DNA of 64,000 nt from Lepeophtheirus salmonis (lineage: Eukaryota; Arthropoda; Copepoda; Siphonostomatoida; Caligidae): the NCBI RefSeq assembly GCF_016086655.4, contig NC_052140.2, positions 11,842,001 through 11,906,000 on the forward strand, written 5' to 3'. Position 1 is the first letter of the stretch, and the number at the start of each line of letters is the position of its first letter. The notes beneath the pieces were generated by a model, which was given only the letters and a program-made list of their open reading frames with translations, did not search any database and had not been told where the DNA came from. The position numbers and the translations under genes are program-made. This document shows positions 10,830-22,390 of this stretch, piece after piece.

Positions 10830-11800
10830 AAATTCCTTGTTTCGAATATTTGGAAAAGGCACCCTCCATGGAATTTGGGTCAGGAGCAACAACATACAAA
10901 TTTATCGAATTTTTGGACTCAGTGAGACGTTCGTTCACAAGATTATGAGGAAATTTGAGGCCTGTAAAGGTGATTTTTAGGCAACAGCAATGCAGCCTCA
11001 GGTAAAAAGTCGAAGTGACTGTGTCTGGACGCTGGAAATAATAGTAAAAATCCGGCAAATCGTAAATGAGGACCCATGGAAGTCCATCAGGGCGATTGCT
11101 CGAGAAATTGCCCCTTCGCTGATCCGGCTCTGCATTCATAAAAATCTACGTTACTACTCATGCAATATGAGGAAAGCAAGATCTTGACAAAAAAGTCCAA
11201 GTAAAAGTGGTTAAAGCAGTCCCAAAAGCTCATCAACCGCTCAAGCAGCCACTTCATCCAGACATACATTGGCTTTTCTCGGACGAGAAACTTTTTTGCC
11301 TGAACTATCAGGTTAACAACCAGAACAACAAGTGGTTGGTCTTCTCCCCCAAGGATGTGTCCGTCGTCATCCAGAAGAAGTTCCCAACCCATGTGATGGG
11401 GGTAGTTAGCTCTAAACGCCACGTCATGCCTCCTCATGTGTTCTTTCAAGGTCTCAGGATCAATTCTGACGCCTACATGGACGTGCTAGAGACCAAGGCC
11501 AAGACTCTAGATCCAAATGGTTACCAATGGGAGGCCTTACATGTGTCATCAGAACTCGACTCCCTCCCACACATCGAAAAAAGTCTCAAATGACTCCAAG
11601 AATATTTTGATTACTTCATCTTGCCAGACTTTTTGCCTTCAAACTTGCCAGATATGAATGTGATGGATTTTTTTGTGTGGTGCACAAGCCAACACAAGGA
11701 TTTGCCAAGGGAATAAGTGGCAAATACTTCCAAATGCTTTCCACCTCGTATACGGACTGTTATAGAGGCTGGATGTAATTTTATAGAATAAAATAAGTCA
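10830..11800 (+). pseudogene. Near full-length mariner transposase pseudogene
   Basis: Plus-strand remnant covering most of the protein. The first helix-turn-helix spans 10870-10980 (IYRIFGLSETFVHKI-like in mixed frames). The second is in an open stretch from 10990 (TLEIIVKIRQIVNEDPWKSI, RAIAREIA). A long open frame from 11207 holds FSDEKLFCLN (first catalytic aspartate near 11281), HVMGVVSSKRHVMPP, FFQGLRINSDAYMDVLE and the following core. The second motif is met only after a frameshift, as QNSTPSHTSKK near 11549-11580, with asparagine in place of aspartate. The third motif PDMNVMDFFVW lies near 11648-11680. Related remnants are at 33.7, 35.6 and 60.8 kb. It is dead by stops, frameshifts and the lost aspartate. 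Confidence 0.8.
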
Positions 11801-12019
11801 GAATCCATCAAGCTTTCAAAATCTAGTTTTATTTCTTTAAAAGTGATGACTGGTTGAAGAGATAATTGTGTTAGAAAAATCATTTTTACTCCACAGATAG
11901 CTTGTGCACCTTGTAGACCCTGTAATTTGCGTCTGAAAAATATAGTGGCAGTCTGATTAAAAAATGTTGCATTTTTTAGTAAACAAAAAGTTTTAAAAAT
12001 AAGTATTTATGTAATGTTG

Positions 12020-12200
12020 CCCCTCTAAATTCCAGACCTGGACCCACTTGACTTTGCTCTCTACCCGTATAAACTAACAACGATGATGAGTGTTTGGGAA
12101 GGTATGGTGCTACAACCCCTGACTATGTCGAAAAACAGCTATTGTGTGTCAAAAAAATGAAAGCAGTGTGTCAAAATTTCAAATCAATGATTAATTTTTG
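12020..12200 (+). pseudogene. Possible mariner C-terminal remnant
   Basis: A short plus-strand frame reads PDLDPLDFALYPYKL at about 12030-12075, resembling the third catalytic motif of DD34D mariners, where a phenylalanine or tyrosine block follows. The frame ends soon after, in a K-rich stretch. Only this motif supports it. Confidence 0.4.
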
Positions 12201-12649
12201 TCCATTTCATTCTTCTTTTATAAATAGTCATTTGCCTGTAGATGACGTACAAAGAATATTAACACCATAAAACAGGGCGTTAATCGTCAATGATATGTAA
12301 TGAAGAGTGTTTGGAATACTGTTTGAGGTCGATTAATTGTAAGTTGTTATTGAGGCAGAAGGAGGATAGGTTTCGTAAAAAGTTGGTATTTTTTAAACTT
12401 TTAAAATTCGCATAAAAGAAAAAGCTATTAATATGAGTGAATTATACACTGTCATTCCATTTCTATAAAAACTTAAATTGGATCAAACTACTCATTACTA
12501 ATTTCCTACTTGTCCTCTACTCTGCTCGACAACTAAGTACAGTATTACTACACAGCTTGATTAGTTGTTCAGGGAATAACTTAATCTTTCAGAAAAGTTT
12601 CAAGAAAAGGGAAACTTTATCAAGCTTTATCGAGTTTTTATTGATGAAG

Positions 12650-12735
12650 GTGGGTTGCCTTAAACCATTTTTCTGAAGGACATTTTGACCTGAAGCCATT
12701 TTAGCTCAAGTTGGTATATTTCGCCTTAATTTATA
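12650..12735 (+). repeat. Repeat I: ~20-bp degenerate GGACATTTTG steps
   Basis: Steps such as AGGACATTTTGACC, AAGCCATTTTAGC and TATTTCGCC recur at roughly 18-20-bp spacing. Similar short arrays are at 13095-13170, 48535-48610, 49465-49580 and 51625-51710. Confidence 0.5.
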
Positions 12736-13094
12736 AATAAATAAGATTTTTTATGTTATTTTGGGTGAAAATTGATGTCCCCTTTGAATTTTTCAATCAA
12801 AATATGTAAAGTGTTTCCTATAAAACGAATTCAATGACTGTTTTCGGTTGTAAAAATGATGGGATCGTGCCCCAAAATTTCAATGGCAACAAAATCTCAC
12901 TATGCATAGAATTCTAACAAAAGACAAAATAGGTCATAAAAATTAGTATAATAAGAAAAAATAAATGAACAATGCAAGGATTCGAAACGAAGAATTACTA
13001 ATTACTATTCTATTAGTAATAATCAATAGAAATGATGGATTTTCATTCACACAGAAAATACTCATAGATTCACGAACAACCGTGATATGAGGCA

Positions 13095-13170
13095 GTAGCA
13101 TAATGGCAAAATGTTCTAAGTCAAAATGTCCGGAGGCATAATAGTTCAAGGCAAAATTACTGAATAGCCT
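13095..13170 (+). repeat. Repeat I, second short array
   Basis: AATGGCAAAATGTTC, GTCAAAATGTCCGG and CAAGGCAAAATTAC follow one another at about 20-bp spacing. A related single unit (CATAATGGCAAATGTC) occurs at 36326. Confidence 0.5.
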
Positions 13171-14660
13171 TATTTGTATGCAGAATTTAAAGTTTAAAAA
13201 AAAACAATGTTCAGTTTTGTGTGTTTATAAGCATTTTGTTCGTTATGTTAAAAAATATGCCACTCTATCAAAATTGATATAAATAATTAATAACTCTTCG
13301 ATAGTAAACATCCCTATATGACACAGTTTGTAAGCTGGGTAAATAACCTTTCAGACGATAATTTGACTTTTATAACATATATTTCACACCAAAAAAAAGG
13401 TAATAGGAAAATTGCTTATAAATACTTATCATGTCCACATTTATTAATTGAAAGTAAAAAGCGTTATTAATACGTGTAATACGACTATATGTTAGCCGAC
13501 TAGGAATAATTTGACTTCTGAGCACAAATAGGAATTATTTTATTTTAAATTTTGATTTAAAATTATTCACAACTAATAATAATTAAGATTGATATATTAA
13601 TGTATTTTCTTACCCAGCAAACAATTTGCAGCTACAAATACCTAAAGTCTTAATTACAAAAAGTATTTTAGAAGTACATAACATATTTATCTATAAATCC
13701 AATTAAGTAATATACCTAATTCACTGATGAGTGATGGGACGTCAGAACAGAGTGGCCTAGGTGACATAGGACTATTCCCTTTTTAAAAGACTATATAGCA
13801 ATGAAAAGTGATATTATACTCGCAATATAACATCAATATATATCGTCATTTGCATAAAATGCATCAAGTTCTTCACTTTTGAATTGATTCCCGGACTCAT
13901 CGTACAATTCCCAAATCGAAATTCCCAAACAAAATTGCAAAAAAAAACTTTTTGCACTAATTTTGCAAAAAATACTTAATAGAATTCATTGCAATTGTAA
14001 AAGAAACATAAACCCACAAAAAAAATCGTACTTGCAAAAAGGAAAAAAGTTATAAAGAATATTGTCGAAAAAATAAATTGCGATACCTGGTTCAATTTTG
14101 CAAATATTGCAAAAATTATGTAACAAAATGTTGTGGAAATTGAAAAAATTATCTGTAGACGATTTTCGTCTAAAATTTTAATGTCGAAAATGTATCGTTT
14201 CGCGGCATTTCTTTTAAAAAAATTAAAAATTGACGTTTTATGAAAAATAGGATAAAAAAAGAGAAAAAAATTGTTAAACTATTCAGTGAAACATCAATTT
14301 TTATTTGGTAAATTGATATAAAAACCAATTTCCAAACTAATTTGTACAAACTTTATTCAATTTATTAACCCCATATTCCATTGGAAGTTAATTTTTTTTT
14401 TGCACCAGAAATAAAGGAAATAGCAATTTTCACCGATTTATTTTTTCTTATAATTTTTTTTATTTTGTATAAATTTAGAAAACATATTTATCCTAATAGT
14501 TATTTTTTGAAACGCAAATCTCTTTTTGAGAAGTAACTCAACGGGTTTTGTGTTTTGTGTAAAACATAAACCCCCTGTTCAAAAAAAAAAAAAAAAAAAC
14601 GTATAAAAAATGTACCAAACACAATCTTAGTCTTTTCAAGCTCAAAAGAGAGCCCCATGC
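13171..14660. other. Noncoding AT-rich stretch with TTGCAAAAA clusters
   Basis: No gene seen. Between about 13930 and 14120 the words TTGCAAAAA/TTTTGCAA recur many times on both strands, giving a low-complexity, symmetrical character. A run of 19 A begins at 14581. Confidence 0.5.
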
Positions 14661-14667
14661 TAAATTT

Positions 14668-15190
14668 CAAATAAATAGTGTTATTCATAACTTATGTATG
14701 TCTATTTGAAGTATCTAAATTATTCCAGACAAATAATTAAAAAATGCAAAAAATTGTTTGTTAGCCTCCTGGGTTTGATACAAAAAAAAGATATTTTTGT
14801 CAAAATTACTCCTCAACAGGTATTTTCTACGGCGATACTCCCACAGTTAGGCATGCTTTGAAGACTAGAATGTTGCTATTTGTCTTTACTAAACAGATTG
14901 AATTCGTATAAGTGTTCATTTGAATTGCAGTAATAAGAGTTTATTTAAATTGAAGCAATCCAAGACGAATTAACTAGTTACTGCAATCTCCCCTTCATGT
15001 TACTACCTGAAAACTTATTGAAAATATTGAATTCTTATAAGTGTTCATCCAAGACAAAGTAACTGGATAATGCATACTCCCCCTCCCTTCTAATTTTTAT
15101 TAGTAGAATGAAGAATAAAAAATTGTTGCTAGGCAAAAAAAAAAAAAACCGGGGAGGCGGAGGAAGATTCAAAAGTTTATTATTGTATAT
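14668..15190 (+). repeat. Tandem duplication, unit 1
   Basis: About 520 bp repeated as unit 2 at 15305-16145. Shared blocks in order are ATTCCAGA, CTGGGTTTGATA, ATTACTCCT(C/G)AACAGGTATT, GAATTGCAG, CCCTTCATGTTACTACCTGA, AAGTGTTCATCCAAGACAA, CCCTTCTAATTTTTATTA, TGTTGCTAGGCA and GGAAGATTCAAAAGTTTA. Within the unit, a sub-repeat (AAGTGTTCAT to AATCTCCCC) occurs twice. Confidence 0.8.
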
Positions 15191-15304
15191 ATAAGACTGG
15201 TATGAACCTCCTCGTTCCAAGGACACAAGGGGCAGGGACGCAATTGGAAAGAAAATACTGTTGGCTTATAGTCCATGTTTTTGTCTGTCAAATAATTGAA
15301 TAAT

Positions 15305-16145
15305 TCAAATAAATAATGTTATTTATCATTTAAGTTTGCCTATTTTAATTAAATGTGAAGTACCTAATTGATTCCAGAACAATGATTTTTTTGCCGTGTT
15401 GGTCACCTGGGTTTGATAAAAAAGTTTGATTAAGTCTGAATTACTCCTGAACAGGTATTGTGTAGGATGATACTCTCACAGTTACGTTTGCTTTGAAGAA
15501 ACCTCAAAAAATTGCAAAGATACCAATTGCTCAAGTTCGGTAACTCAAATAATCAGTAGCAATTTCTACATAACAATCCTCCCAGTATGTAGTTAAGCAA
15601 AATTTATAATAAATAAATTTTTAACTATTTTGAATTAAAAAAAAAAAGGAAGTTAAACCCAATGTCAATAAAGTAATTTACTCCTAACTTACCTAAAATG
15701 AAGATCCCTTAATACATTTACCGACTACAAAACAATTTTAAAACTTCTTCATCTCCAAATAAATTTGTTTATTGTTTAATATCCAATGCTTCAATAGATG
15801 CTTAAGGACCATAGGTACTTCAAAATATTACCATAGTAATATGTCAAATTAGTTATAAATTGTCACTATTTGGCTTTATTGAACAGATTAAATTCTCATA
15901 AGTATGCATTTGAATTGCAGCAATACAAGACAAATTTAATTGGTTCATGCAATCGTCCCTTCATGTTACTACCTGAAAAATGATTGAACAGATTGAATTA
16001 TCATAAGTGTTCATCCAAGACAAATTAACTGGCTAATGCAATCTCCCCTTCCCTTCTAATTTTTATTATTAGAATAAAGAATAAAATACTGTTGCTAGGC
16101 AGAAAAAAAACGGGGGAGGAGAAGGAAGATTCAAAAGTTTATTTT
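15305..16145 (+). repeat. Tandem duplication, unit 2 with insertion
   Basis: Second copy of the 14668-15190 unit. Both flanks are collinear, but this copy is about 320-360 bp longer because of a segment between roughly 15497 and 15862. The sub-repeat seen twice in unit 1 is also double here. Divergence by eye is appreciable, so the duplication is not recent. Confidence 0.8.
15497..15862. other. Extra segment present only in tandem unit 2
   Basis: Lies between GCTTTGAAGA and TGTCACTATTTG, which are nearly adjacent in unit 1. No coding frame, clear terminal repeats or target duplication were recognised. Either an insertion in unit 2 or a deletion in unit 1. Confidence 0.55.
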
Positions 16146-16408
16146 TAAGTTATTAAATTCATGAGAAGGAATCAACTAGTTATAAAGGAATATCTAAGTC
16201 GTTTTGCTCATGAAAGATCAGGAGTCACAATGAGGATTTCCTCGAGAGTAATAAGTATACGTCATATTATTATATACATATAAGGGTAAAATTATCGCTA
16301 TAGTCGTAATAATCTGATTCTTTGTATGCTAACTCAATGTAGAGGGTCCCCTACTATAAACTTACTATCTGAATTTATATCTACTATCTGTATTTTGTTA
16401 ACTTAAAT

Positions 16409-16630
16409 TTGATTTTTCTAGCTCCCTTTACTATAACTCTTCTTTTTGGGATATTGTTTATTATGAAAATATTTTCTACTACCGCTCAAGGCAATTTTAA
16501 GGAAAATTATATTCCAATAAGACCTTCAGAATTTGTAACAATTGCGTCAGGATTTTTTCCTTTGATTACTTCCCTCTTATTAATTTTTGCTGTTTCTTTC
16601 ATAAAAACCTTTGTTTTACGCTGGCTTTAA
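16409..16630 (+). CDS. Hypothetical membrane protein ORF or terminal exon
   Basis: A 73-codon plus-strand frame with two strongly hydrophobic segments: residues 4-20 (about APFTITLLFGILFIMKI) and about 43-70 (VTIASGFFPLITSLLLIFAV and onward). Between them is a polar loop with NFKENYIPIRPSE. The upstream sequence TTTGATTTTTCTAG at 16408-16421 has the form of a splice acceptor, so the real exon may begin at CTCCCTTTAC (16422), with no need for the ATG at 16409. The frame ends LRWL at a TAA, and the next 40 bp are noncoding. I do not recognise the family. It is one of few coding-like segments here with no transposon signature, but AT-rich DNA readily yields hydrophobic frames. Confidence 0.35.
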   Translation: MIFLAPFTITLLFGILFIMKIFSTTAQGNFKENYIPIRPSEFVTIASGFFPLITSLLLIFAVSFIKTFVLRWL

Positions 16631-16914
16631 GCCCGCGTCCATGCCAAAATTAGAACGTTAGCAAAATAGTTACGATAAATTATACTTTTAAAGATAAAAT
16701 TTAAGGTTTTGTTAAACTACTTAATTAATGTAAAGTTTCAGATACATACACTGATCTTAATAATATAAACATATATAACTTTGTATTACCCTCACCCCTA
16801 ATTCTAATATTAATATTAGTAATAAGCCTACTATAACTATTTAACTACTTAAAGGCTGATTAATTCTTTCAGCCCTTCCTATTATTAATTAAGGCCCTAG
16901 AAAATGAAATATGT

Positions 16915-17400
16915 ATACTAAATGGATGCCTTCTTCTTCAAGCCCAATGAGAAAATCGGAGCTGATGCCTACTATAAGGTCCTTAGGTGGAAAATCTTGA
17001 CCTGGCTGAGGGCTAACTATCCTGAAAATTACTCATTGTGGACTCACGACGGTGCCCCCAGCCATATAGCTTTGAAGACACAGAACTTCAGCAAGAAGCA
17101 TTTTGCTGACCTCTGGGAGGAGCCCTTCTGGCCCTCTTCCATTCCTGATCTCAATCCCCTCGACTTCAGTGTGTGAAGCATCTTAGAGAGCAATGTTGGA
17201 AGGACATCCCACAGAAATATGCAAGTGCTCAATGCCAGCATCAAGAAGTAACGGGCAAATATGCCCACCGATTGTGTTATGGCATCCTGCACCAATTTCT
17301 GAGCTCGCGTGGAGGCTTTGATAGAGGCTGGAGGCGGGCATATTGAATAATTCTTTCCAAGATTGATTGGTAAAAGTTTTTCCTATTATTTTTTTCATTA
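16915..17400 (+). pseudogene. DD37D mariner transposase C-terminal half
   Basis: Frame from 16922 encodes 84 residues of catalytic core: FFFKPNEKIGADAYYKVLR, LTWLRANYPENYSLW, then THDGAPSH with the second catalytic aspartate (D43) and PDLNPLDF with the third (D81). Exactly 37 residues separate them, so this belongs to the DD37D (maT-like) group of mariners. A stop replaces the tryptophan codon after FSV; beyond it the frame continues with SNVGRTSHRN, VLNASIKK and RVEALIEAGGGHIE, the usual carboxy terminus. The amino half is absent. The sequence CACACTCTGTATA near 17457 may be the worn 3' terminal repeat. Confidence 0.85.
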
Positions 17401-17482
17401 ATAAACAGTTATAAAGGTATTGGGGCTTACTTCTTGATTGCAGAAAATTTTCATGTCACACTCTGTATATTAGCTATTTCTT

Positions 17483-17650
17483 AACTAGGCTCGAAGTAGA
17501 ATTGAGGATCGACCTTGGAGTAATTTCAGTATATGGAGTTGGCTTTGTGCTTATTCACTTTCTATCACGCCTGCTTGCAGCTGTTATAATATCAAGCTGT
17601 CCTTCTCTCAAACTTTCTTCAAATTGTAAGGATTAACAAGTTCATTTTTG
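17483..17650 (+). repeat. Dispersed repeat family A, copy 3
   Basis: Begins GTAGAATTGAGGATCGACC and continues with the GGAGT..GG.TTTGTG block, GCTTGCAGCTG, CAAACTTTCTTCAAATTGT and a GTTCATTTTTGTTTTC tail. The 5' third of the family is missing. Confidence 0.75.
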
Positions 17651-17929
17651 TTTTCTTTTATTTCAACATAACAGCAAGAAATGTTTTATGCACTATTCAT
17701 AATGTGTTGAGTTGAAATTTTTTTAAGAAAAAAAAAGAACACGTTTAAATACTATGACGACCGATTAAATAATGAAGAAAAAAGAATAAAGATCACACGA
17801 ACAACCGTTTTTCCTTTTCTAATTTTTTATGATAGTATTTATATTACAAACTAATCAACTCTACACATGAGTTAAAGCCTAGAGAACAAAATATTGTGTG
17901 TCCATATTATAATACAAATAATGGCTAGT

Positions 17930-18315
17930 GATGTATATCGTGTGTTTTTTTAGCAAGCCCTTTTTTTGAGAATTGGTAATCTAAAGAATTAATTTTCTTT
18001 TCCTCATAATTATTTAATTCCTGAGTAGTGAACTTCCTTTCCTAAATTAATTTAATGATATTCAAAACCTATTTGAACATGGTCGTGTGCTCATAACAGA
18101 CACAGATTAATCTTGAGGATTTATTTGAAGAGCTATAATTGTAGGTGTTTGTGGGGCTGAGTGTAAAATTGAGGATTAACATCATAGTAATTCAGGCCAT
18201 TGTGATTTCCTTATATCCTTCTACACTCCTTCCATGTCAAAGCTGATTCTCGCTATTCTCCTCTATAATATTGTTTAAATGGTCAGGGTTACCATGTTGA
18301 TTTTGGGGTTTTTTT
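17930..18315 (+). repeat. Family A, copy 4, with upstream module L
   Basis: Positions 18080-18315 are family A (GTGCTCATAA, GAGGATTTATTTGA, AAAATTGAGGATTAAC, GGGTTACCATGTTGATTTT). The preceding 150 bp (GAATTGGTAATCTAAAGAAT, ATATTCAAAACCT(A/G)) match 21000-21170, ahead of copy 5. The inverse of this module occurs at about 31375-31455. Confidence 0.65.
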
Positions 18316-19479
18316 AATAGCCCAAATACACAAAATTTTCATGAATAGTAATGATTCATTAAATGCCTACAAAAATACTGTCAATATGGATATTTATACG
18401 ATAAATACCCGACTAAAAACAGATATATTTAAGGATTTGAATACATTTTTGCTTTCATTTTACCCATGGAGAGGTAATTACACGCCTTATACCCGTTTTT
18501 GCAGGTAATAGGCGATTATTTTTTTAATTGATTGGCTGAGTACGGATATTAGCCGTACTAATCCAACGAAATATATAGGGTCTTTTACTTTCTAAGTATT
18601 TAACATCACATCAATTCAAAATAAACTATCATCACAAAGGGTTTATATTAAGTTTGAGTACCATTCGCAAGTTTAGAAGGGAGAAAAAGAACAACTCTTC
18701 TATTTATTTTTAATTAAATTGGTGCACATACAAGAAACTCTTGCAATTACATATATTGTATATTATTGGTTATGTAATTTTATTAATATTTAATAAAATT
18801 TATCGTAAAACTCTACCATAAGTGTTTGAATTGGTTTTAAAGGATGTACTATGTGGTTAGGTAAATAAGATCTTCTTCTTTATCACTTCAAATGGACAAA
18901 ATCAATAAGCTGCATCAGAATCTGAAGAGTATACACAGGGGTTCAATTACTCAAATTTCAACACTCTACTGCTGCCTTATGGTAATTAATCATTTTTTTT
19001 TCGTGGCTCATTCATTTCATTCGCCTAACAAGTTTCCCTTCTCGTTCTATGTATACAGGGCACGGAGATGAAATCAGTGCCCTCTCTTGTATTTACAAAA
19101 AAACAAACCATAAAATCCGTAATGTATTGTCAGCCCAGTGGTGCTACAAATATCCCGGTTACTAATTAGTCCTTTATTATTAATTAAACAAATAACTATA
19201 ACACATCTCCGTTCCTCACATGTGAACTGAGTCTCCGACAGTTCCACGTATAGAGTTCTTTCTCTATGATGAAGTTAGGCTGAATGAATCTGTTTTGTCT
19301 GTATATCACGCTGGATTTTTAAAAATTGATATGACGAGGACTTTTGGTTCCATCCTTGATGTTGATCTCGTGATCATTTTTTCATCTTATGAGGGATTGT
19401 CTTTTTATTAGATCTAATTAGTACATGACTATTTGTATTTTTGCTATCAAAGCTTTATATTTCTAACTTTTTTGAGTGA

Positions 19480-20090
19480 AAGCAGCAGTGGTTAAATTTA
19501 ACTTGACTCGGGCCTAGCAGTTTACCTGCTCAACCTATAGGCTCGGGTATATAAAAAAGGCTCATTGGTGCCTAGAATCGCAGCAGGGGTAGAGTATAAA
19601 CTGTATTTTGGCCCAGTACTTCACCTGTACAGCCTGAGGGCTTGGGTGTATTTTAGGATATTATGAGGGTTTCTTGATGCTCAAGGAAGCAGTGGCTCAT
19701 AAATTAACTTGACTCGGGCCCAGCAGTTCACCTACACAACCCTCAGTCTGATGTGTATTATAAGATAATTGTAGGACTCCTTGGTGCCCATAAACGCCGC
19801 GGCGGAGTAGTTGAAACGGCCTTGAAGCCCATTAATTCACCTGCACAGCCTGAGGGCCGGGGTGTACATATATAGATATTAGAAGGATTCTTCGATGCTC
19901 AGGGAAGCAGAGGTGGCAGAATTTAACATGCCTCAGGGACCAGCACCTCATACACATTACTCGTTTGTGGACGGGGGTATATTGTAGCATATTATAAGGG
20001 GTTCTCAGTGCTTAGAAATTCGGCAGCAGTGACGTTTAAACTGCCTTGAGGCCCAGTATTACAGTTGTACAATCTGAAATATAAGTAAGT
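19480..20090 (+). repeat. ~105-bp tandem array with dimeric higher order
   Basis: Six degenerate units are anchored at GGCC(C/T)AG near 19511, 19610, 19717, 19826, 19937 and 20050, giving spacings of 99-113 bp. Odd units contain CTTGACTCGGGCC or similar, preceded by GCTCA(A/G)GGAAGCAG; even units contain CTTGA(G/A)GCCCA, preceded by a TAGAA(T/A)-type box, and a CTGTACAGCCTGAGGGC-like core. This gives a two-unit period of about 206-224 bp. The array is visibly richer in G and C than its flanks. No coding frame runs through it. Confidence 0.75.
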
Positions 20091-20800
20091 TTCCTTAATT
20101 ATTAATTAAATTTGATATGCTCTAAGAAAAGTTTTGTGTTATAAGTTTGTTTTAAGACCATGGGGGCATGTTGCATGAGCCATCAGCATCAGTGACACCA
20201 TTGATATTTTTTTTCTCCGTAATGGAAAAATCATTAGTTTTCGTCAGAGTTTCCTAAGTGTCATAATATTATCTTAGTCAGACATTGTCATTGTTTCGTC
20301 TTAGTTATCTTTTATTTTGTCTTCGTCAGTTTCCTGTTCGTCTCGTTTGATCATTATTTTAGTGGAAATGTCGTCTTTGTCAGGAAAAATAGTTTGGTTG
20401 ACGAAAGGATTTCGTCGCGTCAGGTTTAACGAAGTTAACACTGGTATTAAGACTTAGTCATCTTCCTCTTTCTCAATCCATTTTTGTTGCTTTTATATTT
20501 AAAAAAAAAAAAAAAAGGAAAAAAAAAAGTATAGAGATTAGAAAAGGAAAAACAGTTGATGCCGTTGCTCTTTTTTCTTTCTTTTTCATTATTTAATAAG
20601 TCGTGGGTGTGTTAACATCTCTCTCTAAAAGAAAAATTCTCGCATATTTTTGATGTAAATTGATTTAAAAATGTATAATAAAATAAATGTATATGAGGTT
20701 AAATATAATTATTATATTTTCCTTGCAATAATTATATTTTAAACGTCGAATGTAGCTAGAAGCAGTAATTTATTTCCTCGCTTCAAAATTATACAAAAGG
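20091..20800. other. Noncoding stretch with recurring TTTCGTC words
   Basis: No gene seen. From about 20230 to 20450 the words TCGTC, CGTCAG and GACGAAA recur many times without fixed spacing. A long A-run lies at 20500-20530. Confidence 0.45.
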
Positions 20801-20804
20801 AGGC

Positions 20805-20872
20805 TGATATTAACAATGTTCTTAATTCAAGTGTACCATATGTCTCTCTCCTGCCTTCACCTCGAGCTCTTA
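20805..20872 (+). repeat. Repeat K, copy 1
   Basis: Matches 41800-41870 in the same orientation: GCTGAT(A/G)TTAACAA, TTAATTCA, GTAC(C/A)ATA, CTCC(T/C)GCCTTC and a final GAGCTC/GTGCTC. Only two copies were seen. Confidence 0.4.
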
Positions 20873-20999
20873 CAAAAAAAATCATCTCTAGCTATAATAT
20901 AAAGATAGTTTACTTTGATATTTGTTACCTATAAATATCCAGGCAGACGAGCCACAGCCAGATTGAACGATCATTTAGATGTAATCGATATTCATTGTG

Positions 21000-21380
21000 A
21001 TGTAAATCCTTTGAACTTTTTAGCTCTCCCCATTTTTTTTTTGGAATTTGTAATCTGAAGAATTAATTTTCTTTTAACTTACAGTTGTCATTATAATTTA
21101 ATTCATAAATAGTCTACTTCATCTCCTACTACATTCAATTATATTCAAAACCTGATTGAACATTCATATGTGCTTAGAAAAGACGGAGCGTAACCCTGAG
21201 GATTTGTTGTGGAATTATAATTATATGTCTTTGTTGAAACTCAGAACAGAATTGTGCATCGACATTGAAGTAGTTCTGGAAAGTTGCTTGTTTCTTTTTG
21301 CTCCCCTTCTTCCTTTGTCAGCTGATTGTAGCCTGTAAAAAATTCTTCAAATTGTGAGGATTATCATGTTAATCCCAAAA
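21000..21380 (+). repeat. Family A, copy 5, with upstream module L
   Basis: Module L is at 21000-21170 and family A at 21155-21380 (GTGCTTAGAA, GAGGATTTGTTGTGGA, ATTGTGCATCGACATTGAAG, CAGCTGATTGTAG, TTCAAATTGTGAGGATTATC). The 60-codon ATG frame here (21156-21338) is produced by the repeat itself and is not a gene. Confidence 0.7.
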
Positions 21381-21994
21381 TTAAAACGATGTTAATCATA
21401 TGTAAAACATATTCTAAGTCTCCAACACACAGTCTTGTCATATCAAAACACAGTCGACCATTATTTGTATGAACTTTAGCTCATTTGTCATTTGCTTATT
21501 TCTGTGTGGGTTTTGTGAAATTATTTAATAAGGTTAATAAAGATTAATATATAAACTTTAAAGGTTAAAAAAGCACTCATAAAATACACTTTAATTGAGT
21601 TACTTGCTTTTAAAGCATTTATTTTTATTGATAGTATAAAGTTAGTACTGAAAAGTTTTAGTTTTTTAGTTTTTTTGACAGATATCAAATTATTCTTAAG
21701 TGGAAAAATACGATAATTATAGCTTTCTTCAACTTTTTTTCTTGTAATTTACTTTATCAGAAAATTGAAGGAAAATATTGTTTATTAATCAACAAAACGC
21801 TAATGTCTACATAAGAGACTCTAAGACAATTGCTGACAAACATATCAAGGGAAAAATACTATTCAGCTGATGAAAATTGGATTTATTTTTTAGCTTCCAC
21901 GTTTTTTTAGAATTGGTTCCTGCCATGGATCACTTTTTTCCGGGCCCAAGGGCTCTTCTGAAGTTTTGAAAACTATGGATGTATGTATATCTCA

Positions 21995-22390
21995 TCACTA
22001 AGGAATATATAACACAGAGTAAAACTCATTTTGTACGAATAAATTCCTGTCAAAAAGGAATTTACCTTTGAACGTAGAATGCAAAACAGACTGCATTTTT
22101 TCTGAATTCTGAAATATCTGGGATTAAAGTAATTACATTTTATTATCGTTCAGAGTCATTTTTTTTTACCCTTAAAACAATTCTAAAATTAGGATTCATA
22201 AAACTTATGTAAATGTATTTTGTATGATAAAAAGTGTTTTTATTGATTCTATATCTGGTTTTAAACTAACTAAAAAATGATGAAAAACAATACTCTTCTT
22301 TAGACCTTTATGACTTATTCATACTACAAAGTGATGAGGAATATCAAAGCTTATATTATAGAAAAATATTCAATGTATAACTTATAAAAA
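21995..22390 (+). repeat. Repeat D, copy 1
   Basis: About 400 bp, collinear with 27985-28405 in the same orientation: ACTCATTTTGTAC(G/A)AAT, TTCTGAA, AAATATCTGGGATTA, TTACCCTTAAAACAAT, TTTTTATTGATTCT(A/G)TATCT, TCTTCTTTAGAC, ACTTATTCATA and GAATATCAA. Considered and rejected as an LTR pair. Confidence 0.75.
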
